The notes: generated from the sequence alone by a model not told the origin. A DNA stretch of 64,000 bases from an uncultured Bacteroides sp. (GCF_910585845.1 NZ_CAJUHF010000005.1:1-64000); one strand, 5' to 3'; positions 18,284-26,847 are shown, counted from the first letter of the stretch. Program-made: numbers and translations.

Positions 18284-19359
18284 GCTTGATAGCCGCTCAT
18301 CATTACCACTCCGGCATCCTCTTTCTTGGGCATACAGATGAAGTAATGGCGGAAGTTAATCAGATTACGCTGATTCAACGGATCGTTCTTTGACTCGGAA
18401 TAATACATCTTGGTAGAACCGGTTGCCTTGAAAACCCGCTGTTTGTAGAAGGCAAACGAACACGGAAATTCACCGGCTTCTGCCGTTGTACCCAATGCCT
18501 TTTTCACTCCGGCTGTAGTATAAAGCGGGTTGTTGCCGTACTCGTAGATTTCAAAGCCGTAAAGGTTACCTACCTTGCCGCTGTTGCGGTCAATATTGTA
18601 CTGTTCACGGAATGCCTGGCTGGTCAGCAGAAGGTCATTCACATGGTCGGGACAAAGCACCAGTCTTCGACCGTCTGACGGTACGCGTAAGTTGTCAAGG
18701 GCACGCTTCATTTCTACAAGGTCATTCACGGTAAGGCGCAGACGGTTTGTAGCCGGATCTTTCTCGCCGGTAGTCTTAAGCACCGGAGTAGTTTCCGTAT
18801 TTTTGTTCGCACAAAGCGCATGGGCTGCCTTGGTGAACTTCGCATCATTGATGCTGTTGGCATGTCCCTCTTTCACACGGGCGGTCTTGTCATAACTGAT
18901 TGCATAAAGCTCATCGTCTGTAATCGGCGTGGCCTTGGTCTGGAATTTGTCCAACTTGATGGCAATATCCTTGTCCTCCAATGCCTGCACATCAATCGGA
19001 TAGGTTTTGTTGTTAATCAAGACATCCGGATCTACACCAACTTCTACCAGATGAATCACATCGTTGTTCACGATACTGCTTTGGTCGGGGATTCCCGCCA
19101 GCCAGGTTCCTTCCAGTCCGGCACGAAGCACCTTGACAAGTTCCCCTGTCCAGATTTCCGTATAAACCCCTTCACGGAGTATTGAAGCACTCTGCGGGGT
19201 CATTCCCATAAAGGCTGCCACCGCATTCATTCCCACAGCTCCGGCCACCGGAGAGAATCCCAATACCGAAGCACACACGACACCTGTCAGCGTATTGAAC
19301 AGAAGTGCCGTCAAAAGCATTACAATTTTTCCCATTTTCTTCATTTTAAAGGTTTTCAA
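18280..19359 (-). CDS. Major capsid protein
   Basis: A 359-residue protein directly after the prohead protease/scaffold gene, in the place of the Mu gpT-like head protein. The body (from about residue 60) has the mixed α/β look of HK97-fold capsids, with a central NSINDAKFTKAAHALC stretch and a C-terminal region rich in Gly, Tyr and Phe. The N-terminus is odd: residues 10-45 (KIVMLLTALLFNTLTGVVCA) look like a signal peptide or membrane segment. It may be removed by the prohead protease, or the gene may start further downstream (an ATG at MTPQSASIL). Terminates overlapping the amidase start. Confidence 0.75.
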   Translation of the reverse strand: MKTFKMKKMGKIVMLLTALLFNTLTGVVCASVLGFSPVAGAVGMNAVAAFMGMTPQSASILREGVYTEIWTGELVKVLRAGLEGTWLAGIPDQSSIVNNDVIHLVEVGVDPDVLINNKTYPIDVQALEDKDIAIKLDKFQTKATPITDDELYAISYDKTARVKEGHANSINDAKFTKAAHALCANKNTETTPVLKTTGEKDPATNRLRLTVNDLVEMKRALDNLRVPSDGRRLVLCPDHVNDLLLTSQAFREQYNIDRNSGKVGNLYGFEIYEYGNNPLYTTAGVKKALGTTAEAGEFPCSFAFYKQRVFKATGSTKMYYSESKNDPLNQRNLINFRHYFICMPKKEDAGVVMMSGYQA

Positions 19360-19808
19360 ATTTCACAGGTCATGCCGTATTCAGCCTTGTACAGGCGCTT
19401 GTACTCCTCCGGGTTATGCTCGCGCATTTCAAGCAGCGCATCACTTGGGACATCGCTCAGTTTGGCATAGGTGGACGGCTGTGCCTGCTGCTTGCCGCCT
19501 TGATAGCTCAATACAGTGGAAATCTTCACCTGGGGCTGCATGGCATCAAGCACATTCTTCAGTTCATCGACACCGACCTTCTTGCCAAGTTCGATAAACT
19601 GTGTCTTCTTGTCTTCTCCCAAACGTTTTTCCACCACTGCCTTTTCCACAAGACCGGTAATACGGGCCAAAGTCAGCTTCCCGTTTTCTTGCTTCAGGGA
19701 ATCATTCTCTGCCTTAGCTGCTTTAAGTTCATTTAAGGCTTGATTAACATCAGCATCCGTTGCCGTTTCCGGCAGCCCCAATTGAAGGGCTAAAAGTTTC
19801 AGTTCCAT
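19356..19808 (-). CDS. Possible internal-start scaffold protein (Mu gpZ analogue)
   Basis: An in-frame ATG within the protease gene begins a 150-residue product starting MELKLLALQLGLPETA. It would be almost entirely coiled coil, ending with QPSTYAKLSDVPSDALLEM and the shared C-terminus. Mu makes its scaffold Z this way from gene I. The purine-rich AACAACAGAAGAA before the ATG could serve translation initiation. This is an inference from structure and analogy, not demonstrated. Confidence 0.4.
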   Translation of the reverse strand: MELKLLALQLGLPETATDADVNQALNELKAAKAENDSLKQENGKLTLARITGLVEKAVVEKRLGEDKKTQFIELGKKVGVDELKNVLDAMQPQVKISTVLSYQGGKQQAQPSTYAKLSDVPSDALLEMREHNPEEYKRLYKAEYGMTCEI

Positions 19809-20291
19809 TTCTTCTGTTGTTTTTTGGTTATTAATTAGTGGCAAAGGACAATCACCATCCTTTCCCAATGTGATTTGCTTCCCATCCTTCATCAGTACGA
19901 TGGCATCATCATTGGAACCTACGTCCACCAGTGATACCTCATACAGTTTGCTTTTGGTTATTGTCGGGCTGGTCTGCCCTTGCAGCAAATGTTCGGGCTG
20001 GTCACTCAGTTCCAGAATATCTATTCCGGCACTCACCATTCTCAGGCTGCCGAATTCAAACTGTTTCTTGCATCTTTTACTGAGGTCGGTCGCTTCGTCA
20101 AACACCAGTTCCCCGGTTACCTCACCATCCTCTACCCGAAGGTCCTTCACATAGCCAATCACGTTCCCGCGTTGGTGCATGTACAGCAGTACCGGATTTC
20201 GGCAATACTGCTCCACACTCATGCCCGATGTCAGCACACGGCTTCCGTAGCTGTTCAGGCTGTCGTTTGAAATTCTTACACGTTTACTCAT
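19356..20291 (-). CDS. Prohead protease with C-terminal scaffold domain (Mu gpI/gpZ-like)
   Basis: The start is MSKRVRISNDSLNSYG at 20291; the frame is open further upstream but that part lies in the intergenic control region and looks non-coding. Residues 1-150 resemble phage prohead serine proteases (GSLRMVSAGIDI near residue 90). The C-terminal half, from about residue 160, is a Lys/Glu/Leu-rich coiled coil that suits an internal scaffold. An in-frame ATG (MELKLLALQLGL at 19808) has an upstream purine-rich stretch, so a separate scaffold product could be made, as in Mu where gpZ starts inside gpI. Its stop overlaps the capsid gene start by four bases. Confidence 0.75.
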   Translation of the reverse strand: MSKRVRISNDSLNSYGSRVLTSGMSVEQYCRNPVLLYMHQRGNVIGYVKDLRVEDGEVTGELVFDEATDLSKRCKKQFEFGSLRMVSAGIDILELSDQPEHLLQGQTSPTITKSKLYEVSLVDVGSNDDAIVLMKDGKQITLGKDGDCPLPLINNQKTTEEMELKLLALQLGLPETATDADVNQALNELKAAKAENDSLKQENGKLTLARITGLVEKAVVEKRLGEDKKTQFIELGKKVGVDELKNVLDAMQPQVKISTVLSYQGGKQQAQPSTYAKLSDVPSDALLEMREHNPEEYKRLYKAEYGMTCEI

Positions 20292-20357
20292 TTTCTCATG
20301 CCACGCCTTTATGCATTGGCGCTGCAATATTACAGAGCACTTACCGGGAAGCCAAAA

Positions 20358-20400
20358 AAGTGTGCAATGGTTGCACACTTCTATGAAACCGTTGCACATT
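20358..20400. promoter_or_regulatory. Inverted repeat in the divergent late control region
   Basis: The arms aagtgtgcaa and ttgcacactt (20358-20367 and 20371-20380) are perfectly inverted around tgg, and a third half-site gttgcacatt follows at 20391-20400. The repeat lies in the 206-bp gap between the leftward structural block (start 20291) and the rightward terminase block (start 20498), where both late promoters must be. It is a candidate binding site for a late-gene activator. The gap otherwise also holds a GGCAGG/CCTGCC hairpin at 20446-20474. Confidence 0.5.
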
Positions 20401-20497
20401 ATTTTGGCTGCAAGCTGATAAGCGGACAACTTTGCGAATAAATCGGGCAGGTGCAAGGAACTCCAAAGCCTGCCTTTAACCCTATATTCTTTATTAT

Positions 20498-20962
20498 ATG
20501 ACAAAGGCAGAAATCGAAAAGAAAAAATCTCTTGCACGCTCACTGTTCCTTTCCGGTATGGAGCAGACCGAAATTGCGGAGAAAGTGGACGTGTCACGCG
20601 TCACCATTTCAAAATGGTGCACGGCTGACGGATGGAAAGAAGCAAGGGCGGCAAAGAACGTCACCCGTCCGGAACTGGTGAACAAACTCCTGCTCACTAT
20701 TGATACACTCATTACTCAAGTCAACGAATCAAACGACCCTGCACTTGTAGCCGGTCTCGGGGACAAACTGGCCAAACTTTCGGCGGTGATCGAAAAGTTA
20801 GACAAGAAGGCTAATGTAGTGGATGTCATCGAAGTGTTCATGGCATTCTCCAAATGGATTGAATACCGTTCAACCATCGACCCGGAAGTGACTCCGGAAC
20901 TGGTCAGGGCAATCAACAAGTACCAGGATCTGTATATCACCGAACAGATGGGCATAAAATAA
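20498..20962 (+). CDS. Terminase small subunit (HTH DNA-binding)
   Basis: A 154-residue protein starting MTKAEIEKKKSLARSLFL. Residues about 22-47 form a helix-turn-helix (EQTEIAEKVDVSRVTISKW) like the N-terminal DNA-binding domain of phage small terminases. The second half is helical and likely oligomerises. It lies eight bases before the large terminase. It probably recognises the packaging site and hands DNA to the large subunit. Confidence 0.8.
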   Translation: MTKAEIEKKKSLARSLFLSGMEQTEIAEKVDVSRVTISKWCTADGWKEARAAKNVTRPELVNKLLLTIDTLITQVNESNDPALVAGLGDKLAKLSAVIEKLDKKANVVDVIEVFMAFSKWIEYRSTIDPEVTPELVRAINKYQDLYITEQMGIK

Positions 20963-20969
20963 AACGGCC

Positions 20970-22529
20970 ATGGCAACAGCAGCAGAAAAGAAACAGGCAT
21001 ACGAACAGTGGAAGGAACACTGTAAAAGAGTGCAGTCCATCACGGATACGGCTTTGCTCGCGGGCGAGACACCGGCACAAAAGGACAGGCGTATTCTGCG
21101 TCTGCAGGGTAACTATGCCGCATTCTGTGAATATTACTTCCCCCACTTTCTCACCTTGCGTGACAAAACCACCGGGGAAATCATACGTACCATCCACAAT
21201 GCACCGTTCCATAATGCGGCAGCGGCTAAAGTAAAAGGCACACCCAACCTGAAGGCGGTGTTCATGTGGCCGCGTGGCCATGCCAAGTCCACACACATGG
21301 ACATTTTTGTTCCGCTGTGGCTGATGTTCCAGCCCAAACGTCTCATCAACTTCATGGTGGTGGTCGGAAAAAGTGAAGACTCAGCCACACGTCTGCTGGG
21401 TGATATTCAGGCAGAACTGGAACATAACCAGCGCATCATTGCCGACTTCGGCAAGCAGCAGGGAAATGCTTCCTGGCAGGATGGGGAGTTCAAGGCAGCC
21501 AACGGGGTGAAATTCCTGGCTTGCGGACGCGGACAGTCTCCGCGTGGTCTGCGCGACCGGGAAGCACGTCCGGACTACATCGTCATCGATGACTTGGATG
21601 ACGACGAATTGTGCCGCAATGAAAAACGGGTGCATGACATTACAGACTGGGTGAAAGAAGCCCTTTTTGGTGCACTGGATGTGGGCCGGGGGCGTTTTAT
21701 CATGGTCGGGAACCTCATTTCTAAAAACTCGGTGCTGGCCAATCTCACCAAAACAAAAGGGGTACATGTATCCGTCATCAAGGCAATAGACAAGAACGGA
21801 GAACCGGTATGGCGCGAAAAATGGACGAAAGAGGAGGCGCAGGAATACAGGGATTTCGTAGGCTACCGGGCATGGGAAAAGGAGATGATGCACAACCCCA
21901 TCGTGGACGGAACTATTTTTCGGGCAGACTGGATTCGTTACAAGAAACTGCCCAAACTGTCCAAGTATGAAATGCTGGTCTGCTATACCGACCCCTCTTT
22001 CAAATCGACCACCTCCAACGACTACAAGGCTTGCCGGCTTTGGGGCAAGATTGGGAAGGAACTGCACCTTATAGACTGTTACGTTCGGCAGGATACCGTT
22101 TCCGGAATGGTACGGTGGCTTTACGACCTCTACGAGCGTACACGCGATACGGCAGCCGTCCAGTTCTTTATGGAAGCGAACTTCATGCAGGATGTCATTC
22201 TGGATGAGTTTGAGGCAGAAGGGAAGCTGCGTGGATACCAACTGCCCATCATGCCGGACAAACGAAAGAAGCCGGACAAGCTCCAGCGAATCGAAGCGGT
22301 GTCACCATTATGGGAACGCGGTTTCGTATTCTACAATGAGAAGTTGAAAGAATCGCCGGATATGCAGACCGGAATCGAACAGACCTTGGCACTGGAGCGT
22401 GGCAGCCGTATTCACGATGATGCACCGGATGCCGACGAAGGAGCCATCTGGATGCTGCAGCGCAATTCAAGGCAGGAGAGTTTTCAACCAGTGTTCGGCA
22501 AAAGGCCGACCGCCAAAAATATATGGTAA
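20970..22529 (+). CDS. Terminase large subunit
   Basis: A 519-residue DNA-packaging ATPase and nuclease. A Walker A-like loop is visible at about residues 100-108 (MWPRGHAKSTH) and a Walker B-like segment at about 206-216 (YIVIDDLDDDE). The C-terminal half has scattered acidic residues that suit the RNase H-like nuclease domain (for example CYTDPSF, with Asp at about residue 340). For a Mu-like phage the enzyme packages head-full lengths starting at one phage end. It lies eight bases after the small subunit and just before a short gene at 22531. Confidence 0.9.
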   Translation: MATAAEKKQAYEQWKEHCKRVQSITDTALLAGETPAQKDRRILRLQGNYAAFCEYYFPHFLTLRDKTTGEIIRTIHNAPFHNAAAAKVKGTPNLKAVFMWPRGHAKSTHMDIFVPLWLMFQPKRLINFMVVVGKSEDSATRLLGDIQAELEHNQRIIADFGKQQGNASWQDGEFKAANGVKFLACGRGQSPRGLRDREARPDYIVIDDLDDDELCRNEKRVHDITDWVKEALFGALDVGRGRFIMVGNLISKNSVLANLTKTKGVHVSVIKAIDKNGEPVWREKWTKEEAQEYRDFVGYRAWEKEMMHNPIVDGTIFRADWIRYKKLPKLSKYEMLVCYTDPSFKSTTSNDYKACRLWGKIGKELHLIDCYVRQDTVSGMVRWLYDLYERTRDTAAVQFFMEANFMQDVILDEFEAEGKLRGYQLPIMPDKRKKPDKLQRIEAVSPLWERGFVFYNEKLKESPDMQTGIEQTLALERGSRIHDDAPDADEGAIWMLQRNSRQESFQPVFGKRPTAKNIW

Positions 22530-22530
22530 C

Positions 22531-22761
22531 ATGATACAGCTGATTAAAAGAATGATTTTTGCATGGCGCTATAAACGTGCCGTTGCCCGTGCTTGCAAGT
22601 ATGCCAAGCTCTACGGAAGAAAGTACTATGTCCTGTATATGGGCGGCAAACTGAAAGTTGTCCCCAAAAGGAATATCTGCGAACTGATTCACCGCCACCG
22701 TTTCCGCAAGGGAACCACTATCCGGGATATAGAAAAAATGGCATTGTTCATCACTAAATAA
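22531..22761 (+). CDS. Small basic phage protein, unknown function
   Basis: A 76-residue protein starting MIQLIKRMIFAWRYKRA at ATG 22531, just after the terminase stop; a longer in-frame reading from 22399 would overlap the terminase and is unlikely. It is strongly basic, with many Arg, Lys and Tyr, and contains no cysteine pattern beyond two scattered residues. No membrane helix stands out beyond the mildly hydrophobic N-terminus. It may contact nucleic acid, but no family is recognised. Confidence 0.6.
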   Translation: MIQLIKRMIFAWRYKRAVARACKYAKLYGRKYYVLYMGGKLKVVPKRNICELIHRHRFRKGTTIRDIEKMALFITK

Positions 22762-22771
22762 AAGTAAAGTC

Positions 22772-23191
22772 ATGTTCATTACAGAAGAAGATTACAAAGT
22801 TGTCATCGGCGACAACGCATTGAAGGTCATCTCTCAGGTAAGCCCCAAAAACCGTGCCGATGCGGAAACGGTGGCTTTGGAGGAAATATCCGGCTATCTG
22901 CGTTCGAAATACGACTGTACGGCCATTTTCTCTGCACAGGATGAACAGCGTAACAAGCTCATCGTAACGTACGCCTGCGACATCGCACTCTATCACATGA
23001 GCGCGTCAGTTCCGCAGAAAATGGGAAGCGAGGTGCGCAAGGAACGCTACGAGCGTGCAATAAAAATGCTCGAGGGGATACAGGCCGGAAAAATTGTCCC
23101 TGATTTGCCCCTGGCTGTCGGAGAAGATGGGCTTCCGTCCGGAAATTCATTTGTTTACAGCTGTCAGAAGCAGCTTCATCATAACTGGTAG
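22772..23191 (+). CDS. DUF1320-like head-tail connector protein (Mu gp36-like)
   Basis: A 139-residue protein starting MFITEEDYKVVIGDNALK. The N-terminal pattern of helices, EISGYLRSKYDC and the YERAIKMLEGIQAGKI segment fit the DUF1320 (gp36) family of transposable phages. These proteins are thought to join head and tail. It lies between the small basic gene and the portal, five bases before the portal start. In Mu gp36 lies with other head/tail genes; here it precedes the portal. Confidence 0.75.
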   Translation: MFITEEDYKVVIGDNALKVISQVSPKNRADAETVALEEISGYLRSKYDCTAIFSAQDEQRNKLIVTYACDIALYHMSASVPQKMGSEVRKERYERAIKMLEGIQAGKIVPDLPLAVGEDGLPSGNSFVYSCQKQLHHNW

Positions 23192-23195
23192 GACT

Positions 23196-24506
23196 ATGGA
23201 TATTAAAAACTTTTTCAGCGGTATGTTTTCCAGTAAACCGAAAAACGTACTGCAAACGCCATACGGCAATTTTAATCTGGCCAAGGGAAAAGACATCAAG
23301 CGGGTGCAGAAAATGGTCATCGACCTGCAACGCACCACCGATGCACTCACCCGGAAGGACATCAAGAACTGGCGCGATGCCTGGCAGTATGCCATCAATG
23401 TGGACAGCCCCAGCCGCCAGCGCCTGTACGACATCTACCGGGACGCGGAAATAGACCTTCACCTCTCCGGGTGTGTGGAACAGCGCAGAGGTTTTGTCAT
23501 GGCACGTTCGTTCAGAATCGTGGATATGAAAGGGGATGAGAACGAGGAAGCGGTTCATTTCTTTGACCAGTCCTGGTTCAAGCAGTTCATGCGCTATGCC
23601 CTTGATTCAATCTACTGGGGGCATTCGCTCATCGAATTGGGCGACCTTTGCACTGACGGCGACGGCTACATCTGTTATTCGGATGTGAAGCTTATTCCGC
23701 GCAAACATGTCATTCCTGAGTACGGACGTGTCATAACCGACCTCGGGCAGGACTGGACTACCGGTATAGATTACCGCCAGCCTCCTTTTTCCGACTGGCT
23801 CATTGAGGCCGGCAGACCTGACGACCTCGGGCTGTATCTCAAGGCGGCTTCACAGACTATCCCCAAAAAGAACATGCTGGCCTTTTGGGATACCTTCGGG
23901 GAAATATTCGGAATGCCCATGCGTATAGCACGCACTACTTCGCGCGATCAGAAAGAGATTGACCGTCTCGACCAAATGCTGCGTGAAACCGGAACCGCCC
24001 TCTCTATGGTGGCAGGAATGGAAACCGAAATAGAGTTTGTGGAAAGCGGCAAGGGAGATGCATTCAATGTCTATGACAAGCGCATCGATCGGGCCAACTC
24101 CGAACTGTCAAAGCTTATCATCGGGCAGACGATGACCATCGAGGACGGAAGCAGCCTCTCACAGTCTGAAACGCACCTTGAAGTGTTCCAAAACCTTGTG
24201 GAAAGCGACTGTGATATGCTTCGGGATATAGTGAACAACCAGCTCATTCCGCGCATGGTGCGCCACGGGTTCCCTGTCAAAGGGCTGCGCTTTGATTGGG
24301 ACTACTCCATTGACTACACACCCGAACAGCAGAAAGCCTACGAAGAAATGGTACTCCAGCACTACAAGGTGAAGCCACAGTACTTTGAGGAAAAATATGG
24401 CATTCCGTGCGAGGAGAAGGAGCCGAAGGAAGAGCCGGACCCGACAGAACCGAAAAAAAAGAAAGACGGCAAACCGGCTGAAACGCTGTCCCGTTTTTTC
24501 GACTGA
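23196..24506 (+). CDS. Portal protein (DUF935, Mu gp29-like)
   Basis: A 436-residue portal starting MDIKNFFSGMFSSKPK at 23196; upstream in-frame ATG readings overlap the preceding gene. Segments LYDIYRDAEIDLHLSG, ALDSIYWGHSLIE and the central KNMLAFWDTFGEIFGMPM match the DUF935 pattern of transposable phages. Portals form the dodecameric ring at the capsid vertex through which DNA is packaged and ejected. The C-terminus is Glu/Pro/Lys-rich. The stop lies on the left arm of a short hairpin that separates this gene from the MuF gene. Confidence 0.85.
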   Translation: MDIKNFFSGMFSSKPKNVLQTPYGNFNLAKGKDIKRVQKMVIDLQRTTDALTRKDIKNWRDAWQYAINVDSPSRQRLYDIYRDAEIDLHLSGCVEQRRGFVMARSFRIVDMKGDENEEAVHFFDQSWFKQFMRYALDSIYWGHSLIELGDLCTDGDGYICYSDVKLIPRKHVIPEYGRVITDLGQDWTTGIDYRQPPFSDWLIEAGRPDDLGLYLKAASQTIPKKNMLAFWDTFGEIFGMPMRIARTTSRDQKEIDRLDQMLRETGTALSMVAGMETEIEFVESGKGDAFNVYDKRIDRANSELSKLIIGQTMTIEDGSSLSQSETHLEVFQNLVESDCDMLRDIVNNQLIPRMVRHGFPVKGLRFDWDYSIDYTPEQQKAYEEMVLQHYKVKPQYFEEKYGIPCEEKEPKEEPDPTEPKKKKDGKPAETLSRFFD

Positions 24507-24528
24507 GCCCCGATGATTATTCGGGGCT
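24506..24528 (+). other. Hairpin between portal and MuF gene
   Basis: Arms agccccga (24506-24513) and tcggggct (24521-24528) pair perfectly over 8 bp with a 7-base loop. No T-run follows, so it is not a normal terminator. It precedes the unusual, ATG-less start of the MuF frame. Confidence 0.45.
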
Positions 24529-24577
24529 GCACCAGCGATATGCTAAAATCTTAGGCAGGAATTACTCCCATTTATCA

Positions 24578-26464
24578 TTGTGCTTGAGCAAAAGCGAGGA
24601 AAACATCGAAACTTCAGCAAAGAAATGGGCAAGTGCTCTTAGTGACAAGACTGCAAAAGCTAAAGCAGAAGAAGCTGCGCGTATTATTTTAAGGCATGGC
24701 ATAGAGTTACCTGTGATTAAAGAATCTGGCCGAATGAAGAAAAGGACGCTTGCACAATTCCGGAGTGACGGCACTCCAACAATAGAAGTCAATAAGAAAT
24801 TAAACGATGATTTCTGGAAAAGAGACGCAAAATCTGTAGAAATAGGTTGGGCCGCACAAGATAATCCTATTCTGCACGAACTCGGTCATTACATTGATTT
24901 TATTTGCAATAAAGAAAAATATAATAAACAAAGCGAAAACAAAAGATTTTTCGGTGAAACAAAGTCACTGATTGAAAAAGAAGTCTCAATATATGCTGCT
25001 ACAGACCAATGGGAATTGGAAGCTGAATTATATGCAGGAATAATGAGAGGAAAGGTCTATTCCAACAATGTATTAAATCTCTCACGGATTAGCCAATCTG
25101 ACAATGATATAATTAAAAGGCTCCTTTCTTATGGAACCGGCCAAGATGTTTGTCTGCCAAGTGAAGACATTAGCAAACAATTCAAGAATATGATGAAAGT
25201 TTTTTTTCAGCAGGAAGGAAGTTCTTTTTCCATTAACATCATGGCAGACAAAGATGTGCAAAAAATGATAGAGACTCATTCTTCTGTCCTGAACGGATCA
25301 TTCCGGCAGGTGGAAATGTCCGAGGCTATGCGCAAACGGCTGGAGCGCTCCAACTATGTATTCTCCGGGCTGAAGACCTTTCATGAACTGAATGAAGCCT
25401 TTCCCTCCTTGTTGGATGAGAACGGCAATAGAAAGACGTTCGAACGCTTTTTGAATGATGTCCGGAAGATCGACGAAACATACAATTCAAACTATCTACG
25501 GGCTGAATTCAACTTTGTACAGGCTTCGGCTGAAATGGCGGCCAAATGGGAACGGTTCATGCAGGACGGCGACCGCTATTATCTGCAGTACCGCACGGCC
25601 GGGGATGCAAAGGTACGTCCCACCCATGCGGAGATGGCCGGCATTACACTCCCGGCTTCAGACCCGTTCTGGGAAGAATTCTATCCGCCTAACGGATGGG
25701 GCTGCCGCTGTTCCGTAGTCCAGGTACGCAAATCCAAGTATCCGACTACGGATCATGAAGAGGCTATGGCAAGAGGAGAGTCAGCTTTGGAACTTGATAA
25801 GAAAGGTATGTTCCGGTTCAATGCAGGCATGGAACAAAAGACGATGCCCGACTATAACCCATACACCATCAAGCACTGTAAGGATTGCGACATAGCGAAA
25901 GGAAAACTGAAACTGGCAAAGAATCCTATTCCTGACAATGAACTCTGCGAGGCATGCCAGTTCATCCGTATTTGTGAAGAGAATAAGGGATGCTTTAATG
26001 ATAAGCTATATGGCAATAGACTAAAAATCAGCAAGGATGCTGATAAAACGGAAGTACAAGACAATATTCGTGCTGCATACGCCATGCTCGAATCATTCCC
26101 GGAAATGGTTATAAAAGTCCGGGAGAACGTTTTAGAGCATGGGGTAAAGAACCCGGAATATATGATAAATGGTCTGATTGCAGACCGCAAAGGTATAGAA
26201 TCTCCTAAAGGGATTCAGTCCGGATTCAAGAAAGCTATCAAGCAAGGTTGCCAAGTGGTTGTTATCGATTTGGATATGCACATGAAGGATAAAAAATTGC
26301 CTGTATCTGAATTGGCAAAATACATAAACTGGCGCTCTACAGACTTTGAAGAAGGCACAATAAAGGAATGCTATGTAATACATCAAGGCAAAGCGGTTAA
26401 AATAACAGCTGATGACAAAGGGAAAGATTCCATTGCGAGTATTATAGAAAAATTAAAGCCATGA
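24578..26464 (+). CDS. MuF head morphogenesis protein fused to metalloprotease- and nuclease-like modules (MuF polymorphic toxin)
   Basis: The core, residues about 225-430, has the SPP1 gp7/MuF pattern, including YLQYRTAGDAKVRPTHAEM and GWGCRCSVVQVR. The N-terminal part has a zinc-protease HELGH at residues 100-104 with a downstream Glu in DQWELEAELYAGIM. The last 120 residues (NGLIADRKGIESPKGI, then VVVIDLDMHM) resemble the barnase/EndoU/colicin-like (BECR) nuclease or CdiA C-terminal tRNase group. The flanking modules are AT-rich compared with the core, suggesting separate origin. Temperate phages are known to carry MuF proteins with such toxin tails. No ATG is found: the frame is open from 24482 and TTG 24578 is the first plausible start. 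Length 628 or a little more. Confidence 0.75.
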   Translation: MCLSKSEENIETSAKKWASALSDKTAKAKAEEAARIILRHGIELPVIKESGRMKKRTLAQFRSDGTPTIEVNKKLNDDFWKRDAKSVEIGWAAQDNPILHELGHYIDFICNKEKYNKQSENKRFFGETKSLIEKEVSIYAATDQWELEAELYAGIMRGKVYSNNVLNLSRISQSDNDIIKRLLSYGTGQDVCLPSEDISKQFKNMMKVFFQQEGSSFSINIMADKDVQKMIETHSSVLNGSFRQVEMSEAMRKRLERSNYVFSGLKTFHELNEAFPSLLDENGNRKTFERFLNDVRKIDETYNSNYLRAEFNFVQASAEMAAKWERFMQDGDRYYLQYRTAGDAKVRPTHAEMAGITLPASDPFWEEFYPPNGWGCRCSVVQVRKSKYPTTDHEEAMARGESALELDKKGMFRFNAGMEQKTMPDYNPYTIKHCKDCDIAKGKLKLAKNPIPDNELCEACQFIRICEENKGCFNDKLYGNRLKISKDADKTEVQDNIRAAYAMLESFPEMVIKVRENVLEHGVKNPEYMINGLIADRKGIESPKGIQSGFKKAIKQGCQVVVIDLDMHMKDKKLPVSELAKYINWRSTDFEEGTIKECYVIHQGKAVKITADDKGKDSIASIIEKLKP

Positions 26465-26569
26465 CATGAATCATGCCACAGCTTTAACTGCCCCACAAGC
26501 TTGAAGTTATCGCGCCCTTTCGGGGGTCTTGCTGCAAATATACAAAACAATTTTTAAAAACAAACCGTT

Positions 26570-26803
26570 ATGAACAAAATTATCGAATTTCTCAAACAAA
26601 GCAACCGCTATAAACACCTTATTGGCGGTTTGTTGGTAGGCATTTTGGCCTTCACACCTTGGACAGCACTCTATGCTGCAGCTGTCGCTGCCTCCTGTCT
26701 GGAACTCAAAGACAAACTGAAAGGCGGACTTTGGGACTGGATAGACTGGTCTCTTACCGTCATCGGCGGCATATTGTCGGCCATATTTTGGTGGATAGTG
26801 TAA
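26570..26803 (+). CDS. Small membrane protein (holin candidate)
   Basis: A 77-residue protein starting MNKIIEFLKQSNRYKH. Two hydrophobic segments are visible, at about residues 18-45 (GGLLVGILAFTPWTALYAA) and 58-77 (DWSLTVIGGILSAIFWWIV), joined by a charged loop LKDKLKGG. Such small two-helix proteins often act as holins, but here it lies 60 bases before the DGR template and away from the amidase. It could also act with the MuF toxin just upstream. The start ATG lies after an AT-rich leader of about 100 bases. Confidence 0.6.
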   Translation: MNKIIEFLKQSNRYKHLIGGLLVGILAFTPWTALYAAAVAASCLELKDKLKGGLWDWIDWSLTVIGGILSAIFWWIV

Positions 26804-26833
26804 TGATTTAGTTCATTTTGCCTGTTAAATCAG

Positions 26834-26841
26834 TAACTTTG
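26834..26841 (+). promoter_or_regulatory. Putative promoter -7 box of the DGR template RNA
   Basis: TAACTTTG fits the Bacteroides -7 consensus TAnnTTTG exactly. Transcription would start near 26848, about 15 bases before the TR. A TTTG at 26817-26820 is too close to be a standard -33 box, so the upstream element is weak. Confidence 0.5.
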
Positions 26842-26847
26842 TACCCG

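Noticed and set aside
22399..22530. Upstream extension of the small gene after terminase
   Set aside because: It would overlap the terminase gene by over 130 bases; ATG 22531 fits better.
26535..26542. Leftward TATATTTG box between MuF and the membrane gene
   Set aside because: It points into the MuF gene antisense and lacks other support; AT-rich boxes of this kind occur by chance.
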